A stretch of 64,000 nt of DNA from Bacteroidota bacterium (lineage in GTDB: Bacteria > Bacteroidota > Bacteroidia > AKYH767-A > OLB10): positions 1 to 64,000 of the forward strand of contig JADKFV010000004.1 in NCBI GenBank assembly GCA_016717325.1. Reading direction: 5' to 3'. Position numbers and translations under genes: made by a program. This document shows, one piece after another, positions 27,081-37,886 of this stretch; position 1 is the first letter of the stretch; each line of letters starts with the position of its first letter. The notes under the pieces are model-generated. The model was not told the DNA's origin. It made no database searches and saw only the letters and a list, made by a program, of their open reading frames with translations.

Positions 27081-27165
27081 ATGTATTGAACTCTTAAACT
27101 AATAAACTTAAAAACTATTGAACTCATAAACTTTTAAACTATTGAACTCATAAACTCTTAAACTA
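27081..27165. repeat. Inverted partner of the 16-base array
   Basis: The units tattgaactcttaaact, tattgaactcataaact and similar are the reverse complement of the 26182-26395 units. There are about four units, ending 6 bases before the obgE start. The stretch 26918-27080 has no gene. Confidence 0.85.
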
Positions 27166-27171
27166 AAAAAA

Positions 27172-28182
27172 ATGGATAATAACTTTATAGAATCCGTAAA
27201 AATATGCTGCAACAGTGGCAAAGGCGGTGCGGGTGAAGTGCATCTTCATCGCGATGACAACACAGCACGTGGTGGGCCCGATGGTGGCGATGGTGGACGA
27301 GGGGGGCATGTTATTGTTCGTGGCAATGCACAGTTGTGGACATTACTGCATTTAAAATATCGCAAGCACATACTTACCGATGATGGTGAAAATGGTGCCG
27401 GAGGAAACAAAACCGGTGCCGAAGCAAAAGACCAAATTTTAGAGGTACCGTTAGGAACTGTGGCACGCGATTTCGAAACCAACGAAAAATTATTTGAAGT
27501 AGAACACGATGGTCAGGAATTTATTTTAGTGCCAGGAGGTAGAGGTGGCAAAGGCAATGCATTTTTTAAATCGGCCACCAACCAAACTCCGCGCTATGCA
27601 CAACCCGGTGAAGAAGGAAAAGAAGAATGGAAAATTCTTGAATTAAAGTTGATGGCCGATGTGGGCCTCGTTGGATTTCCTAATGCCGGAAAATCAACTT
27701 TACTTTCTGTAGTGTCCAATGCAAAACCCGAAATTGCCGATTATGCTTTTACTACCATTGTTCCAAATTTAGGTATGGTAAATTATCGCGACAATCGTTC
27801 GTTTGTAATGGCCGATATTCCCGGCATAATAGAAGATGCTCACCTTGGAAAAGGGCTTGGGTTGCGATTCTTGCGGCACATAGAACGTAACTCGGTTTTA
27901 CTGTTTATGGTTCCTTGCGATAGTCGCGATATAAAAAATGAATACAAAATTCTTAAACGCGAATTGAAATTGCACAACCCCGAGTTGATGCACAAACGCA
28001 GATTGCTTGCCATTACAAAATGTGATATGCTTGATGATGAATTGCTCAAAGAATTGAAAAAAGAACTTCCTCGCGATAAAAATACCGATGGAACAAAAGT
28101 GGAAACGGTTTTTATTTCGGCTGCTACAAATCTAAATATCGACAAGTTAAAAGATATGGTGTGGAATGCCATTAATGATTAA
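27172..28182 (+). CDS. obgE: GTPase ObgE/CgtA, ribosome assembly
   Basis: 336 residues. The glycine-rich Obg fold at the start (NSGKGGAGEVHLHRDDNTAR; GGPDGGDGGRGGHVIVRGNA) is followed by the GTPase domain: G1 GFPNAGKSTLL, G3 ADIPGIIEDAHLGKGLG, G4 TKCD, G5 SAAT. The C-terminal OCT domain found in some species is absent, as usual in Bacteroidota. It acts in 50S subunit maturation. The adk-obgE order is conserved in the phylum; here the space between holds the repeat-flanked insert. Confidence 0.95.
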   Translation: MDNNFIESVKICCNSGKGGAGEVHLHRDDNTARGGPDGGDGGRGGHVIVRGNAQLWTLLHLKYRKHILTDDGENGAGGNKTGAEAKDQILEVPLGTVARDFETNEKLFEVEHDGQEFILVPGGRGGKGNAFFKSATNQTPRYAQPGEEGKEEWKILELKLMADVGLVGFPNAGKSTLLSVVSNAKPEIADYAFTTIVPNLGMVNYRDNRSFVMADIPGIIEDAHLGKGLGLRFLRHIERNSVLLFMVPCDSRDIKNEYKILKRELKLHNPELMHKRRLLAITKCDMLDDELLKELKKELPRDKNTDGTKVETVFISAATNLNIDKLKDMVWNAIND

Positions 28183-28333
28183 ATTTGAAAAAATAAAAAA
28201 ATACACATTTAGTTTTTTCAACAACGAATTACAAATCGATACGAATTTACGAATGGTGTGCATTCGTAAATTCGGTTTTAAATACTACAATAAATCCTGT
28301 TTGCCGGCTATGATATCGATAAGAGTAATTCGC

Positions 28334-28341
28334 TAATTTTG
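28334..28341 (+). promoter_or_regulatory. Possible -7 box for the PAP2 gene
   Basis: TAATTTTG fits TAnnTTTG and lies 37 bases ahead of ATG 28379. No matching -33 box at the usual distance. Confidence 0.35.
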
Positions 28342-28378
28342 TAAGAAAATATAAACAGAGTGTACAATAAAGTAAACT

Positions 28379-28951
28379 ATGGAAAATCTTTTACAACTTG
28401 ATAAAAATATTTTCTTCGCTATCAATGGTGCTCACAATTTCTTTTTTGATTTTTTATTTTGGAATGGATGTTTGATTGTGCCATGGATACCACTCTTTTT
28501 TTTAATTCTGGTTGCCATCATTAAAGCCGATAAGCGCAAAGCCATGGCAACACTGGCTACCATTCCATTTCTTATTTTGGTAAGCGACCAATCAGGTTTG
28601 TACATAAAAGAAACAACACAAAGGTTGAGGCCATCGCACAATCCCGAAATTATGAATCAAATTCATTTGATAAATAATTATGCCGGTGGTATGTTTGGTT
28701 TTGTATCGCAACATGCTGCCAATACAGTTGCACTTGCAACATTGCTGATTCTGTTATGGGGTAAAAAAATAAAATGGCTGCCCTTAACCATGGCCATATA
28801 CGTACTTATAAATTGTTATGGCCGAATTTACCTTGGGGTTCATTATCCTGCCGATATTTTAGCCGGTGCCTTATTAGGATGTGTAACCGGTTTATTGTTT
28901 TTTTACTTTTTTAAATTAGTTTTCAAAAAATATTTGTCCGCAAAATTGTAA
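28379..28951 (+). CDS. PAP2-family membrane phosphatase
   Basis: 190 residues with five to six membrane helices and the three phosphatase motifs: KETTQRLRP (motif 1), GFVSQHAANTVALA (motif 2, catalytic His) and GRIYLGVHYPADILAG (motif 3). The family removes phosphate from lipid phosphates such as undecaprenyl diphosphate or phosphatidic acid at the outer face of the inner membrane. crcB follows 19 bases later. The specific substrate cannot be told. Confidence 0.9.
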   Translation: MENLLQLDKNIFFAINGAHNFFFDFLFWNGCLIVPWIPLFFLILVAIIKADKRKAMATLATIPFLILVSDQSGLYIKETTQRLRPSHNPEIMNQIHLINNYAGGMFGFVSQHAANTVALATLLILLWGKKIKWLPLTMAIYVLINCYGRIYLGVHYPADILAGALLGCVTGLLFFYFFKLVFKKYLSAKL

Positions 28952-28970
28952 TTTCAAAAACTTCAATAGT

Positions 28971-29339
28971 ATGAATTGGTTAGCAGTTTTTATTGGTGGT
29001 GGTGCCGGAAGTTTAACCCGGTATGGCATCAACCAATTGTTCGAAAAATATTTTTCTTCTGCTTTTCCACTTGCTACATTGTTTGCCAATATAATCAGCT
29101 GCATTTTATTAGGACTTATTTTTGGCTTTGGCGAAAGGCAACTTAATCTTTCACCCGCCACAAAATTATTGCTTACAACAGGCTTCTGTGGCGGGCTTAG
29201 CACATTCTCTACTTTTACTTCCGAAACATTTATTCTCCATTCGCAATCGCAAGTGTTTAGTGCTATCATTAATATTGCATTAAACATCATTGTTTGCTTT
29301 GGTGCTTTCTTTGGTGCATTCTATCTTGCAAAAAATTAA
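28971..29339 (+). CDS. crcB: Fluoride exporter CrcB/FluC
   Basis: 122 residues, four membrane helices. Diagnostic motifs: GGGAGSLTRYGINQLF, PLATLFANIISCILLGLIFG and TTGFCGGLSTFSTFTSETF, the last with the Phe/Thr residues lining the fluoride path. The channel works as a dual-topology dimer in the inner membrane. No fluoride riboswitch is visible in the 19-base gap before it; it is probably co-transcribed with the PAP2 gene. Confidence 0.95.
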   Translation: MNWLAVFIGGGAGSLTRYGINQLFEKYFSSAFPLATLFANIISCILLGLIFGFGERQLNLSPATKLLLTTGFCGGLSTFSTFTSETFILHSQSQVFSAIINIALNIIVCFGAFFGAFYLAKN

Positions 29340-29368
29340 ATCTCTTTTGGTGTTATTCTTTTAAATAA

Positions 29369-31096
29369 ATGAAAAATAAGGTGAAGTCGAAATATAAAAA
29401 CAAGGTGAGTGCAATGATGGCGATCATGTTGGCTCAACTATGGTTTGTGGGGACACAAACCATGGCACAACCCATGACGCAAAAAATGGTGACGCAAACA
29501 ACAGCAGCACAAACTTTTGCAAGACCAAAATTAACCGTGGGAATTATTATAGACCAAATGCGAGTGGATTATATATATCGCTATTGGAATAAATATGGCA
29601 ATGGAGGTTTCAAAAAATTAATAAACCAGGGATACTTTTGTGCTAATACGCAATACAACTATGTGCCCACTTATACCGGGCCAGGGCATGCATCAGTATA
29701 TACAGGTACAACACCAATGCACCATGGCATTATAGGTAACAATTGGTATATACGTACCACAGGCGATACTGTATATTGCGTGGGCGATGCTACTTCAAAA
29801 ACAATAGGTGCAGCAAATTTTTCCGGTAATATGTCGCCACGCAGATTGATTACCACAACCATAACTGATGAGCTTCGCTTTGCACAAAATTACAAATCGA
29901 AAACGATAGGAATCTCTTTAAAAGATCGAGGTGCAATTTTACCTGCCGGGCATTCGGCCACTGCTGCATATTGGTTCGATGGGGCAACAGGAAATTGGAT
30001 CACAAGTGACTATTACATGACTGCCTTACCAACATGGATGAATAATTTCAACAACAAAAAATTGCCACAACAATATTTAAGCAAAGGATGGAATACCATG
30101 TTGCCAATAAGTGAATATACAGAATCGACTGCAGATAGTACTAAATACGAAGGTAAATTTAGTGCGGTGAATGGGGGTGTAACTTTGAGCGAAAAATCGC
30201 CCACCTTTCCTCACGATTTTATGAAACTTAATCCTGTAGGATTTGAATTTGTAAGGCGCAGTCCATGGGGCAATGTGCTAACCACCGATGTGGCAATTGC
30301 AGCAATAGAAGGTGATACACTGGGCGCAATTACTTCCGACTTTCTTTGTATCAGTTATTCTTCTCCCGATTATGTTGGCCATCAGTTTGGTACCAATGCC
30401 ATCGAAACCGAAGATATTTATTTGCAGCTCGACAAAGATTTGGAACGTCTTATCACTTATTTAGAAAAGCGATATGGACGAAATAATTTCCTGCTTTTTC
30501 TCACAGCCGATCATGCTGCGATTCCTAATCCTCAATATTTGCTCGATAATAAAATTCCTGCCGGACGATTTAGCAGCGCAACGATTGCCGATACACTCCG
30601 TAAATATTTACAAACAAATTACAACGACTCGCTTCTGTTGCAATGTTACGATGATAATAATATTTACCTCAATTACACTTTGCTCAATTCGTATAAAATA
30701 GATTATGCTAAAATTACAAATGACATTTCGTTTATGATAAGTCAACTTGCAACGGTTCATCACTGCCTCACTCGTGAGCAAATTATTAGCAATGATTATT
30801 CGGAAGGAATCGATGCAAAAATCAGAAATGGATTTCACCCCAAGCGCAATGGTGATATTGTTGTAATACCCGAACCGGGCTTAATAGAATGGAGCTCCTC
30901 CACAGGCACTACTCATGGTAGTGGATATACGTACGATACACATGTACCTCTTCTTTGGTATGGCTTTAATATTAAACAAGGCATCGATTACAATCCTTAC
31001 AACATTACCGATATTGCCGCTACGCTTTCAATGATGTTGCATTGCAGTATACCCAATGCTTGTACCGGAAAAGTAATTGTGAATTTGATGAAGTAG
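29369..31096 (+). CDS. pafA: Periplasmic alkaline phosphatase, PafA type
   Basis: 575 residues with a signal peptide (MMAIMLAQLWFVGTQTMAQ). Alkaline-phosphatase superfamily fold: first metal Asp in GIIIDQMRVDYIYRYW, catalytic Thr in VPTYTGPGHASVYTG, Asn in GIIGNNWY, the Lys/Arg pair of PafA in ISLKDRGAILPAGHSA, further metal ligands in YSSPDYVGHQFG and FLTADHAAIPNP, and the last His in GTTHGSGYTYDTHVPL. PafA enzymes are calcium-activated monoesterases that free phosphate from organic esters in the periplasm. Lacks a T9SS tail. Confidence 0.85.
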   Translation: MKNKVKSKYKNKVSAMMAIMLAQLWFVGTQTMAQPMTQKMVTQTTAAQTFARPKLTVGIIIDQMRVDYIYRYWNKYGNGGFKKLINQGYFCANTQYNYVPTYTGPGHASVYTGTTPMHHGIIGNNWYIRTTGDTVYCVGDATSKTIGAANFSGNMSPRRLITTTITDELRFAQNYKSKTIGISLKDRGAILPAGHSATAAYWFDGATGNWITSDYYMTALPTWMNNFNNKKLPQQYLSKGWNTMLPISEYTESTADSTKYEGKFSAVNGGVTLSEKSPTFPHDFMKLNPVGFEFVRRSPWGNVLTTDVAIAAIEGDTLGAITSDFLCISYSSPDYVGHQFGTNAIETEDIYLQLDKDLERLITYLEKRYGRNNFLLFLTADHAAIPNPQYLLDNKIPAGRFSSATIADTLRKYLQTNYNDSLLLQCYDDNNIYLNYTLLNSYKIDYAKITNDISFMISQLATVHHCLTREQIISNDYSEGIDAKIRNGFHPKRNGDIVVIPEPGLIEWSSSTGTTHGSGYTYDTHVPLLWYGFNIKQGIDYNPYNITDIAATLSMMLHCSIPNACTGKVIVNLMK

Positions 31097-31117
31097 GAAT
31101 TTGTGACTGTAGTTTAC

Positions 31118-31447
31118 TAATGGATGGATTGAAATCCATCCTTACAATATTGAGCCGAGCCTACGGCTCTCTTGCTTTCGCAAAATAGTTTGCATAACTT
31201 TGGTTTCATTATAAGATCGATTGAAATCCATCCTTACAATTTTGAGCCGAGCCTAAGGCTCTTTTGCTTTCGCAAAGTAGTTTGTGCAACTTGGGTTACA
31301 TTATAAGATGGATTGAAATCCATGCTTACAATATTGAGTCCAGTCTACGCCTCTTTTGCTTGAGCAAAGTAGTTTGCGCAACTAAAGTTGCACGACAAAA
31401 GTTCCGTAGGAACGAAACATATTGTAGCCATGGGTTTTAACCCATGG
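31118..31447. repeat. Three tandem ~95-base hairpin cassettes
   Basis: Each unit has a palindrome gatggattgaaatccatc, then a hairpin gagccgagcctacggctc, then ctttcgcaaagtagtttg and caact. The third unit is more changed and continues into gttccgtaggaac and ccatgggttttaacccatgg. The last palindrome and attached atattgtagc recur in reverse at 55035-55070. The block occupies the gap between pafA and the next gene; the frame from 31388 over it is not a gene. Confidence 0.75.
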
Positions 31448-31637
31448 TATTTTGTATTGGAGATAGTTTATTTATTCGGGCACAAAAAAAGGCTGGCGCA
31501 AAAAAAAATCAATTGTGGTAACCTCAGCATAGTAAGTAATTGTATTTCCCAACGACCAAAATATTTATTTTCTCCTCATTGTTATTCGCATTCCTTCTTT
31601 TCTATATCTTTACAAAAACCAATTAATAATAATAGTT

Positions 31638-33244
31638 ATGAAACCAATTTTAAGTTCAAAGTTCAAAGTTTTGCAAATAATAAAATCAAAAAAATTGCTG
31701 CAATTGCAACACTTTTTTTCTTAACAAATTATACCATGCAAGCACAATCACTCACTGTTACGCTTACCCCATCGCAACACAATGGTTATAACATTACCTG
31801 CTTTGGTAAAACGGATGGTAGCATCACAGCCAATGTTACAGGAGGGATGCCACCTTATACTTATGCCTGGACAAATGACCAAACTACTCAAACCATTAAC
31901 AACCTTGCAGCAGGTTATTATAGTGTACGGGTTACCGATGCCGCATTACATGAAGTGGATGCCGATATAACTTTAACCGAACCTGAATTACTTGAATTGC
32001 AGGCGGCTGTTTTTACATACCCAAATGGTTATAATGTAAGTCTATATAATGCTTACAATGGTAGCATAACAGTGACAGTAAACGGAGGGGTGGCCAACTA
32101 CAATTTATTGTGGAACGATGGCAATACCAGCCAAAACCGAACCGCGCTTGGCGCAAGTTCGTATAGAGTAACAGTTACAGATGCTAATGGTTGCGTAGCA
32201 AACATCGAGCAATTGATACTCACTCAACCCGAGCGCAGCGACTGGACTATGACAGGCAATGCAAATACAAACCCCACAACGAATTTTATTGGCACTATGG
32301 ATTTAAAAGACTTGGTTTTTAAAACAAATGGGTTGGAACGATTGAAAATAAATGAGAATGGTGATTTAAAAATAAATAATATGGTTGGTAAAACTGGCAC
32401 ACTGCAAATTGATGCAACTGGTTTGTTATACTCATCTAATATGGATGGTGTTCTTGCACCATGCAACACTATCATAAAAAGTGAATGGCTTAATTTGTCA
32501 AGCCCCTTAACTTTATTTACTTGTTTGCCAGTTAAAGTTGGTATTGGAACTTATACCCCCCAAAGTTTAACTGCAATTGCAGGCAACCTTTCAGTTGGGT
32601 TTGTTTATGCACCCAACTTTGCAGCACCTACAAACGGTATGATAGTAGAAGGTAATGTAGGAATTGGCACAAGCACAGTTGACCCAAATACTCAATTAAC
32701 GATTTCTTCTGCCAACGATGCTTTGGCTTGCATAGGCACTACCAACGCTGCTGGTGCCAATGTTGGTTTACTATTAAAAAGTGGACCTAATGGATGGTAT
32801 AGCTTTAAAGTTAATGCTGCAGGACTAGGCAGCATCACTGCTGGACCAGGCACAAATATAATTACATACAACATGAATGGCAATGTAGGCATTGGCACAA
32901 CACCTCAAGATGGAGTAAATCCACAATACAAATTAGTAGTAGAAGGTAAAATAGGCGCACGCGAAATAAATGTAAAAGCTACAGGTGCCTGGCCCGACTA
33001 TGTTTTTGATGAGGGTTATAAATTAATGCCGCTGCCACAACTCAAAAAATATATTGAGCAAAATAATCATTTGCCACAGTTGCCTTCTGCAACAACTATT
33101 GAAAAAGATGGTGGGTTTGATTTAGGCAAGATGCAACAATTGCATTTAATGAAAACCGAAGAATTGTACTTGTACATGTTTCAAATGATGAAAAGGATTG
33201 ATGAGTTGGAGGCCAAGATTACCGTTTTGAAAAAAAATAAATAG
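31638..33244 (+). CDS. SprB-repeat surface protein with a tail-fibre-like end
   Basis: About 535 residues. ATG 31638 opens MKPILSSKFK and, if one A is added to the A7 run at 31688-31694, joins the open frame with a signal peptide (KKIAAIATLFFLTNYTMQAQ). Two SprB-type repeats follow (NITCFGKTDGSITANVTGGM; YSVRVTDAALHEVDADITLT; NGSITVTVNGGVANYNLLWN). The middle has Gly-rich fibre-like repeats (GNVGIGTSTVDPNTQLTIS), and the end is a helical segment common in phylum surface proteins (NNHLPQLPSA ... LYLYMFQMMKRIDELEAKI). No classical PNP tail is seen. Role at the cell surface likely, partner unknown. Confidence 0.75.
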
Positions 33245-33292
33245 GTATTATTTTTTTCATTAGCTAAATTCAACTTTATAAAATTCTTTATC

Positions 33293-34900
33293 ATGGCAAA
33301 CAGCAGTTGTGCTATCTTAAAATGCATGCAGTTAATATTTTTTACTTTCATTTGCTTTTGCTGTGAAATCAGTTCAATTCAAAGTCAGTCAATATTTAGG
33401 GCAGAGTGCAAATATATTTTTCAGGATATGCTATATAGAAAAATATCTGAAGGGCATGACAGTTCGATTATATCACTTGGTGTGGCAAAAATATTTTTGC
33501 CCGGAGTTGGCATAACTAATTTTCCTACTATTATGAAAACTGATAAATTTGGAAATTATGTATGGCATAAAAACTTTCAAAACGACTCTGCAAATGCAGA
33601 TGCTGATCAATTTTTTAATTTTTTAGTATCCGCTGATAATCACATTTATATTACCGGGGTAAAATTTATGCCTTGGTTAGGCAATGCAGTATTAATTTTG
33701 AAGCTCGATTCGGTAGGAAATATTGTTTGGGGAAAAAGTTTTGCCAACCAGTATGATGGAGAGAATGGCATATCCATACTTGAATTACCAGACAAAAATT
33801 TAGCCATAGGATTCTCTAATTTTGGAGGCAATTATTTTAAAAGCACAAGCGGTTTGATGGTAATAGATAACGGTGGCAATATAATATGGCACAGAAAATA
33901 CACCTCTGTTTATTCCCAATCAATTAAAAAAATGGTGCGCTCTGTAAATAATGGATACATTATTTCCGGTGAATTTTATACTGACACTGTTACACCTTTT
34001 GTTCAAACAGGCTTTTTTGTGATGGAGGTTGATAGCGTAGGTAATATTAAGTGGCAAAGAGCTTTTACAACTAATCCGGCTTCAAATAATATTGCAAAGG
34101 TGGCCGTGCAACTATCTGATAAATCTATTTTTATGTATGGTGGTGCTTTTCGGATACAGACCAATACATTCCACCCTTTAGTAATGAAACTTGATAGTGC
34201 GGGCAATCCACTAATCACTAAATTTTTGACAACGTTCAACAATGGTGATGTTAAAGATATGGTTCAAAACAAACATGGTACTTTTTACGCTGCAACCACA
34301 ACTGGGCCAAATATTTTTGAACTTGATAATGCGTTAAATATTGTGAGTACCAAAACTTTGGGTTATGCAGCTGCATATCCTTTTTGTAGTACTGCCGATG
34401 ATGGATTAAGCTTTGCTGGCAATGCCGGCACATTATGCAAAGTTGATAGTAGCCTAAATGAAGGCTGTTACACTAAGCCTATTTATACTGCCAATCCAAC
34501 ACTTCTGATGCTTGATACCATCTCAATTAATATTATTGATACAGGCATATTTAATTTTATTCAGTACCACAGTGTTGTTGATTCTACCTATCCATTAACA
34601 TATAATATTTTGTGCAACACTTCTACTGCCTATCAAACGCATGAAAGTAATCAACATTCAAAATTGAAAGTTAGTCCGAATCCGGTTGGAGATTTGCTCA
34701 ACATTATTGGGGTTATTAATAGTATTGAGATAGAGAAATTATCATTTCATAATATCATGGGGCAGATGATTGAAATAAATACAATGACTTCAACGAAAAA
34801 TGTAATATCAATAAATGTAAAAGTATTACCCCCCGGCATGTACTTTATTTCTGTACTTTCTAATAACCAACTACAAACAATTAAATTTATAAAACTATGA
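33293..34900 (+). CDS. Secreted repeat protein with T9SS tail
   Basis: 535 residues with a signal peptide (MQLIFFTFICFCCEISS region; ATG 33293 or the Met at residue 12). The body contains propeller-like repeats of the form KLDSVGNIVWGKSF / MEVDSVGNIKWQRAF / KLDSAGNPLITKF, each a strand plus DSxGN turn. The last ~80 residues form a sorting domain (LKVSPNPVGDLLNIIGV ... GMYFISVLSNNQLQTIKFIK). It overlaps the next gene by ATGA. Exported by T9SS by family rule; function unknown. Confidence 0.8.
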   Translation: MANSSCAILKCMQLIFFTFICFCCEISSIQSQSIFRAECKYIFQDMLYRKISEGHDSSIISLGVAKIFLPGVGITNFPTIMKTDKFGNYVWHKNFQNDSANADADQFFNFLVSADNHIYITGVKFMPWLGNAVLILKLDSVGNIVWGKSFANQYDGENGISILELPDKNLAIGFSNFGGNYFKSTSGLMVIDNGGNIIWHRKYTSVYSQSIKKMVRSVNNGYIISGEFYTDTVTPFVQTGFFVMEVDSVGNIKWQRAFTTNPASNNIAKVAVQLSDKSIFMYGGAFRIQTNTFHPLVMKLDSAGNPLITKFLTTFNNGDVKDMVQNKHGTFYAATTTGPNIFELDNALNIVSTKTLGYAAAYPFCSTADDGLSFAGNAGTLCKVDSSLNEGCYTKPIYTANPTLLMLDTISINIIDTGIFNFIQYHSVVDSTYPLTYNILCNTSTAYQTHESNQHSKLKVSPNPVGDLLNIIGVINSIEIEKLSFHNIMGQMIEINTMTSTKNVISINVKVLPPGMYFISVLSNNQLQTIKFIKL

Positions 34901-37095
34901 AAAATTCAATAGGTAAAATTTTGAAAAAGTTTTCTTACATTTTCATTTTGGTATTGTCATTAAATGTTAATTCTCAAAATATGATAAATCCTTATTTGGA
35001 TTATAATACCTTTAGTCCAACAATCATTCAAAGTTTGAATTATGGTGCGCCTAACATAACATCACCCCCTTTTTTATATGATTGGTCTCAACCTCCAATA
35101 AACGGTGGCTACACAGGTGAATATATGATTACCATGCAAGACCATTTTTGGAGGATAGCATATCCAAACAATGCTTTGAGTTACAAAGTAGAAGTAGTTG
35201 GTTTTCCATTCACCATGAGTTGTTGGGATCAACCTCAAAGTTGTGCTTATCCTATAAGCCCATTATCAACAAGGGATATGTATATGCCCGATGATTCTTA
35301 TAATAGTGTTACTAAAAAATGGAACAATTTGGTCAATGTGCGAAGCAATGGTGAATTTACAGGAGATATTGGCGGTTCTTTTATCCCAGAAGTTTTGGTA
35401 TCAAAATTTTTTCTGAATGCTGTGGTTTTCAATTTACCTTCGAGAAATATATTGTCTCATACAGTAACAAAACACACTATTTACTTGCATTGTGGAAGTT
35501 CTACAAATGATGGAGTTATATCACAGTTTTCTTTTTATTATGATAACACAAGAGGGCGCATGCGCAATTATCCATTCGAAAAAGATAATGCTCCTGGTAG
35601 TACTTCGTCATGTTTTTGGGATGTTATTTTCCGGCCTGAATTGATGATAGCACCTGTTTCATTGTTTCACAATACAGATAAATATTTTTTTGATGAGCCA
35701 GATAATTCTGATTGGATTACCGGAGGTTCCATTAATTATTTTCCGCTTGCAGAAAATACTGCAAATGCAAGTTGTAATATTATTGTACCATTAAGTAGTG
35801 ATGAGTTTGCGCAGTTAATTGCTACTTATTCTGGTCAGCCGCAAGATTTTGGCTATTATAAACACTTTGCTCCTCCATATTCTCTATATGATGTAACTTT
35901 AAGATGTACATATGGCAATTTACTTGCAGGATATGAACTTAACAGCAGTGGCGAGTTATCATTTCAACAAAACTCGTCAACACTGTTAGGTATTTACGAA
36001 GGCCTCCGCCACACCTACCACATAGACCAAAACATAGACCTCACAATTATAAACCCAAGCGAGCAAACAATATACAACCCAAGCGAAGTAGAAGTAACAG
36101 CAAGCGATTTACATTTTCCATCGTACTATACTTTTAAAACGATAAGAGGCGTATATCCAACTATTGCAAATGTTACTGCAGATAACAATGACCCCCAAAC
36201 CGGAGGCCCATACGCAGACCCACGCGATGTGCCAGTGCGCACAGATTTACGGAGTGAAAATGCGAATGACCCACAGGATCCAAATACGCCTTGGCACAGC
36301 GTATATAGTAGCCGTTACTATTTAAAAGAAGGAAGCAAACTTACTATAGAACCATGTGCTAATATTTTTGATGCAACATTTGATGTGGAAGAAGGTGCTA
36401 CTTTGTTGTTCGAAATACAACAATACAATTTGGGCTTTGAACATAAAAATTTAAACCAAACACAAAACCTTGGCCGCTACAAAATAAAAAGGATTAGGTG
36501 GTGCCATATTACGTAATTACAATCATACACAGTACGTGCAAAATGGAAAAATTAAACAGCCTTACAATTTGCATTACATAGCAACCAGCACAATACTTGC
36601 CGGTGCAACGGTTGCTGCAATCGTAGATGATGATGATCAGCTTCAGGAAATTATTCGATAGAACCCGGTGGCGATGTACAATTTACCGCCCCTGATTTAA
36701 TTAGTTTGCGTGATGGGTTTAGCGCTAAAACAGGTTGCACCTTTAAAGCCAAATGCGAGAGCCCGGGCATACTTCCACAATGTCCTCCACCAGTGATTGG
36801 TAATGGTGGCAGCAAAATGATGCAAAACCATTTTCAGCCAAATGCTAATATTCTTTTTGATGGTATTGTTACTCCTAATCCAAACGATGGTTTGTTTACA
36901 TATCGTGCAAATAATTTTTCGCACGAAAATATTACCACCGTAGAAATTATTAATTCTATTGGCTTAAAATTAATTTCGAAAGAGATAGTGAGCGAGAACA
37001 CTTTTTTCGATTTATCGAAATATGGCAAGGGGGTCTATTTTTTGAAAGTGATGAATGGAACAAAAATAAAAATAGAAAAAGTGGTGGTACATTAA
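34897..37095 (+). CDS. Secreted protein with T9SS tail, two compensating frame breaks
   Basis: About 733 residues when joined. Signal peptide KILKKFSYIFILVLSLNVNS. The long N-terminal region has no family I recognise; WD-, Cys- and Asn-rich beta segments occur throughout. The first frame stops at 36516 after the A5 run 36486-36490; removing one A gives GLGGAILRNYNHTQYVQNGK. A second break near 36638-36648 returns to the original frame (SGNYSIEPGGDVQFTAPDLI), then a segment typical of T9SS cargo (LRDGFSAKTGCTFKAKC) and the tail (VTPNPNDGLFTYRANNF ... GKGVYFLKVMNGTKIKIEKV). Overlaps the preceding gene by ATGA. Confidence 0.75.
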
Positions 37096-37280
37096 TAGCG
37101 TCTTTTGCTCAAATTTAACAATTCAACAGCTAAATAAAATAGTCCGCACCCGTCTGCGTAGCAACAATCATTCAGGGTTGATATGGGTTAGCAATACTGC
37201 ATCGGTTTATATTCTCATTTCTTATCTGTGCAAATCCGTAAAATCCGCATCATCAGTGTTCCATCCCTTTTATGCGTATT

Positions 37281-37868
37281 TCAAAAAATCTTCGCCACAG
37301 TCTTCGCAATAATTTTAAGATCGACCAAAAAATTGTGGGTGCGTATATACTCACCGTTAAGTTGTAATTTATGAGGCATAATATTTTCGATATATTCCTT
37401 TTCGGGGTCGGCAGCTTTGGCAAGTAGTTCGTTTTCGTGGGAATATAAAATGGATGCATAGTCGGTAATGCCGGGCTTTACCGTGAGTACTTTAAGTTGT
37501 TCGGCATTGTACATGTTCACATACTTACGCACTTCGGGGCGCGGGCCTACAATACTCATATCACCAATAAGCACGTTGAGTAACTGTGGTAGTTCGTCCA
37601 ATTTATATTTGCGTAAAACTATTCCAACGGTGGTAATACGCGAATCGTTCATGCCAACGGTAAGTAATCCTGCTTTATCGGCATTTTGCTTCATCGTTCG
37701 GAATTTAAAAATAGAAAAGTCCTTGTTGTTTTTACCTACCCGTTTTTGCAAATAAAATATGGGTCCTGCGCTGTTTAATTTTATTTTCACTGCAATTGCA
37801 ACAAAAAAAGGTAACAGTATTAAAAGTGCAAAAAATGCAAATAATATATCGAACAATCGTTTTGTCAT
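37281..37868 (-). CDS. Phosphoglycosyl transferase (bacterial sugar transferase)
   Basis: 195 residues of the small monotopic type: membrane-entering helix (KRLFDILFAFFALLILLPFF), then RVGKNNKDFSIFKFRTM, the catalytic Asp-Glu in LRKYKLDELPQLLNVLIGDM, and SIVGPRPE. It moves a sugar-1-phosphate from a nucleotide sugar onto undecaprenyl phosphate, the first step of surface glycan assembly. It is the last gene of the minus-strand glycan locus. Sugar unknown. Confidence 0.9.
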   Translation of the reverse strand: MTKRLFDILFAFFALLILLPFFVAIAVKIKLNSAGPIFYLQKRVGKNNKDFSIFKFRTMKQNADKAGLLTVGMNDSRITTVGIVLRKYKLDELPQLLNVLIGDMSIVGPRPEVRKYVNMYNAEQLKVLTVKPGITDYASILYSHENELLAKAADPEKEYIENIMPHKLQLNGEYIRTHNFLVDLKIIAKTVAKIF

Positions 37869-37886
37869 TTTTAATTCTTAATTTTT

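Noticed and set aside
31388..31637. N-terminal extension of the SprB-repeat protein
   Set aside because: It translates the hairpin repeat block and lacks a signal peptide at its start; ATG 31638 with one corrected A gives a normal signal peptide.
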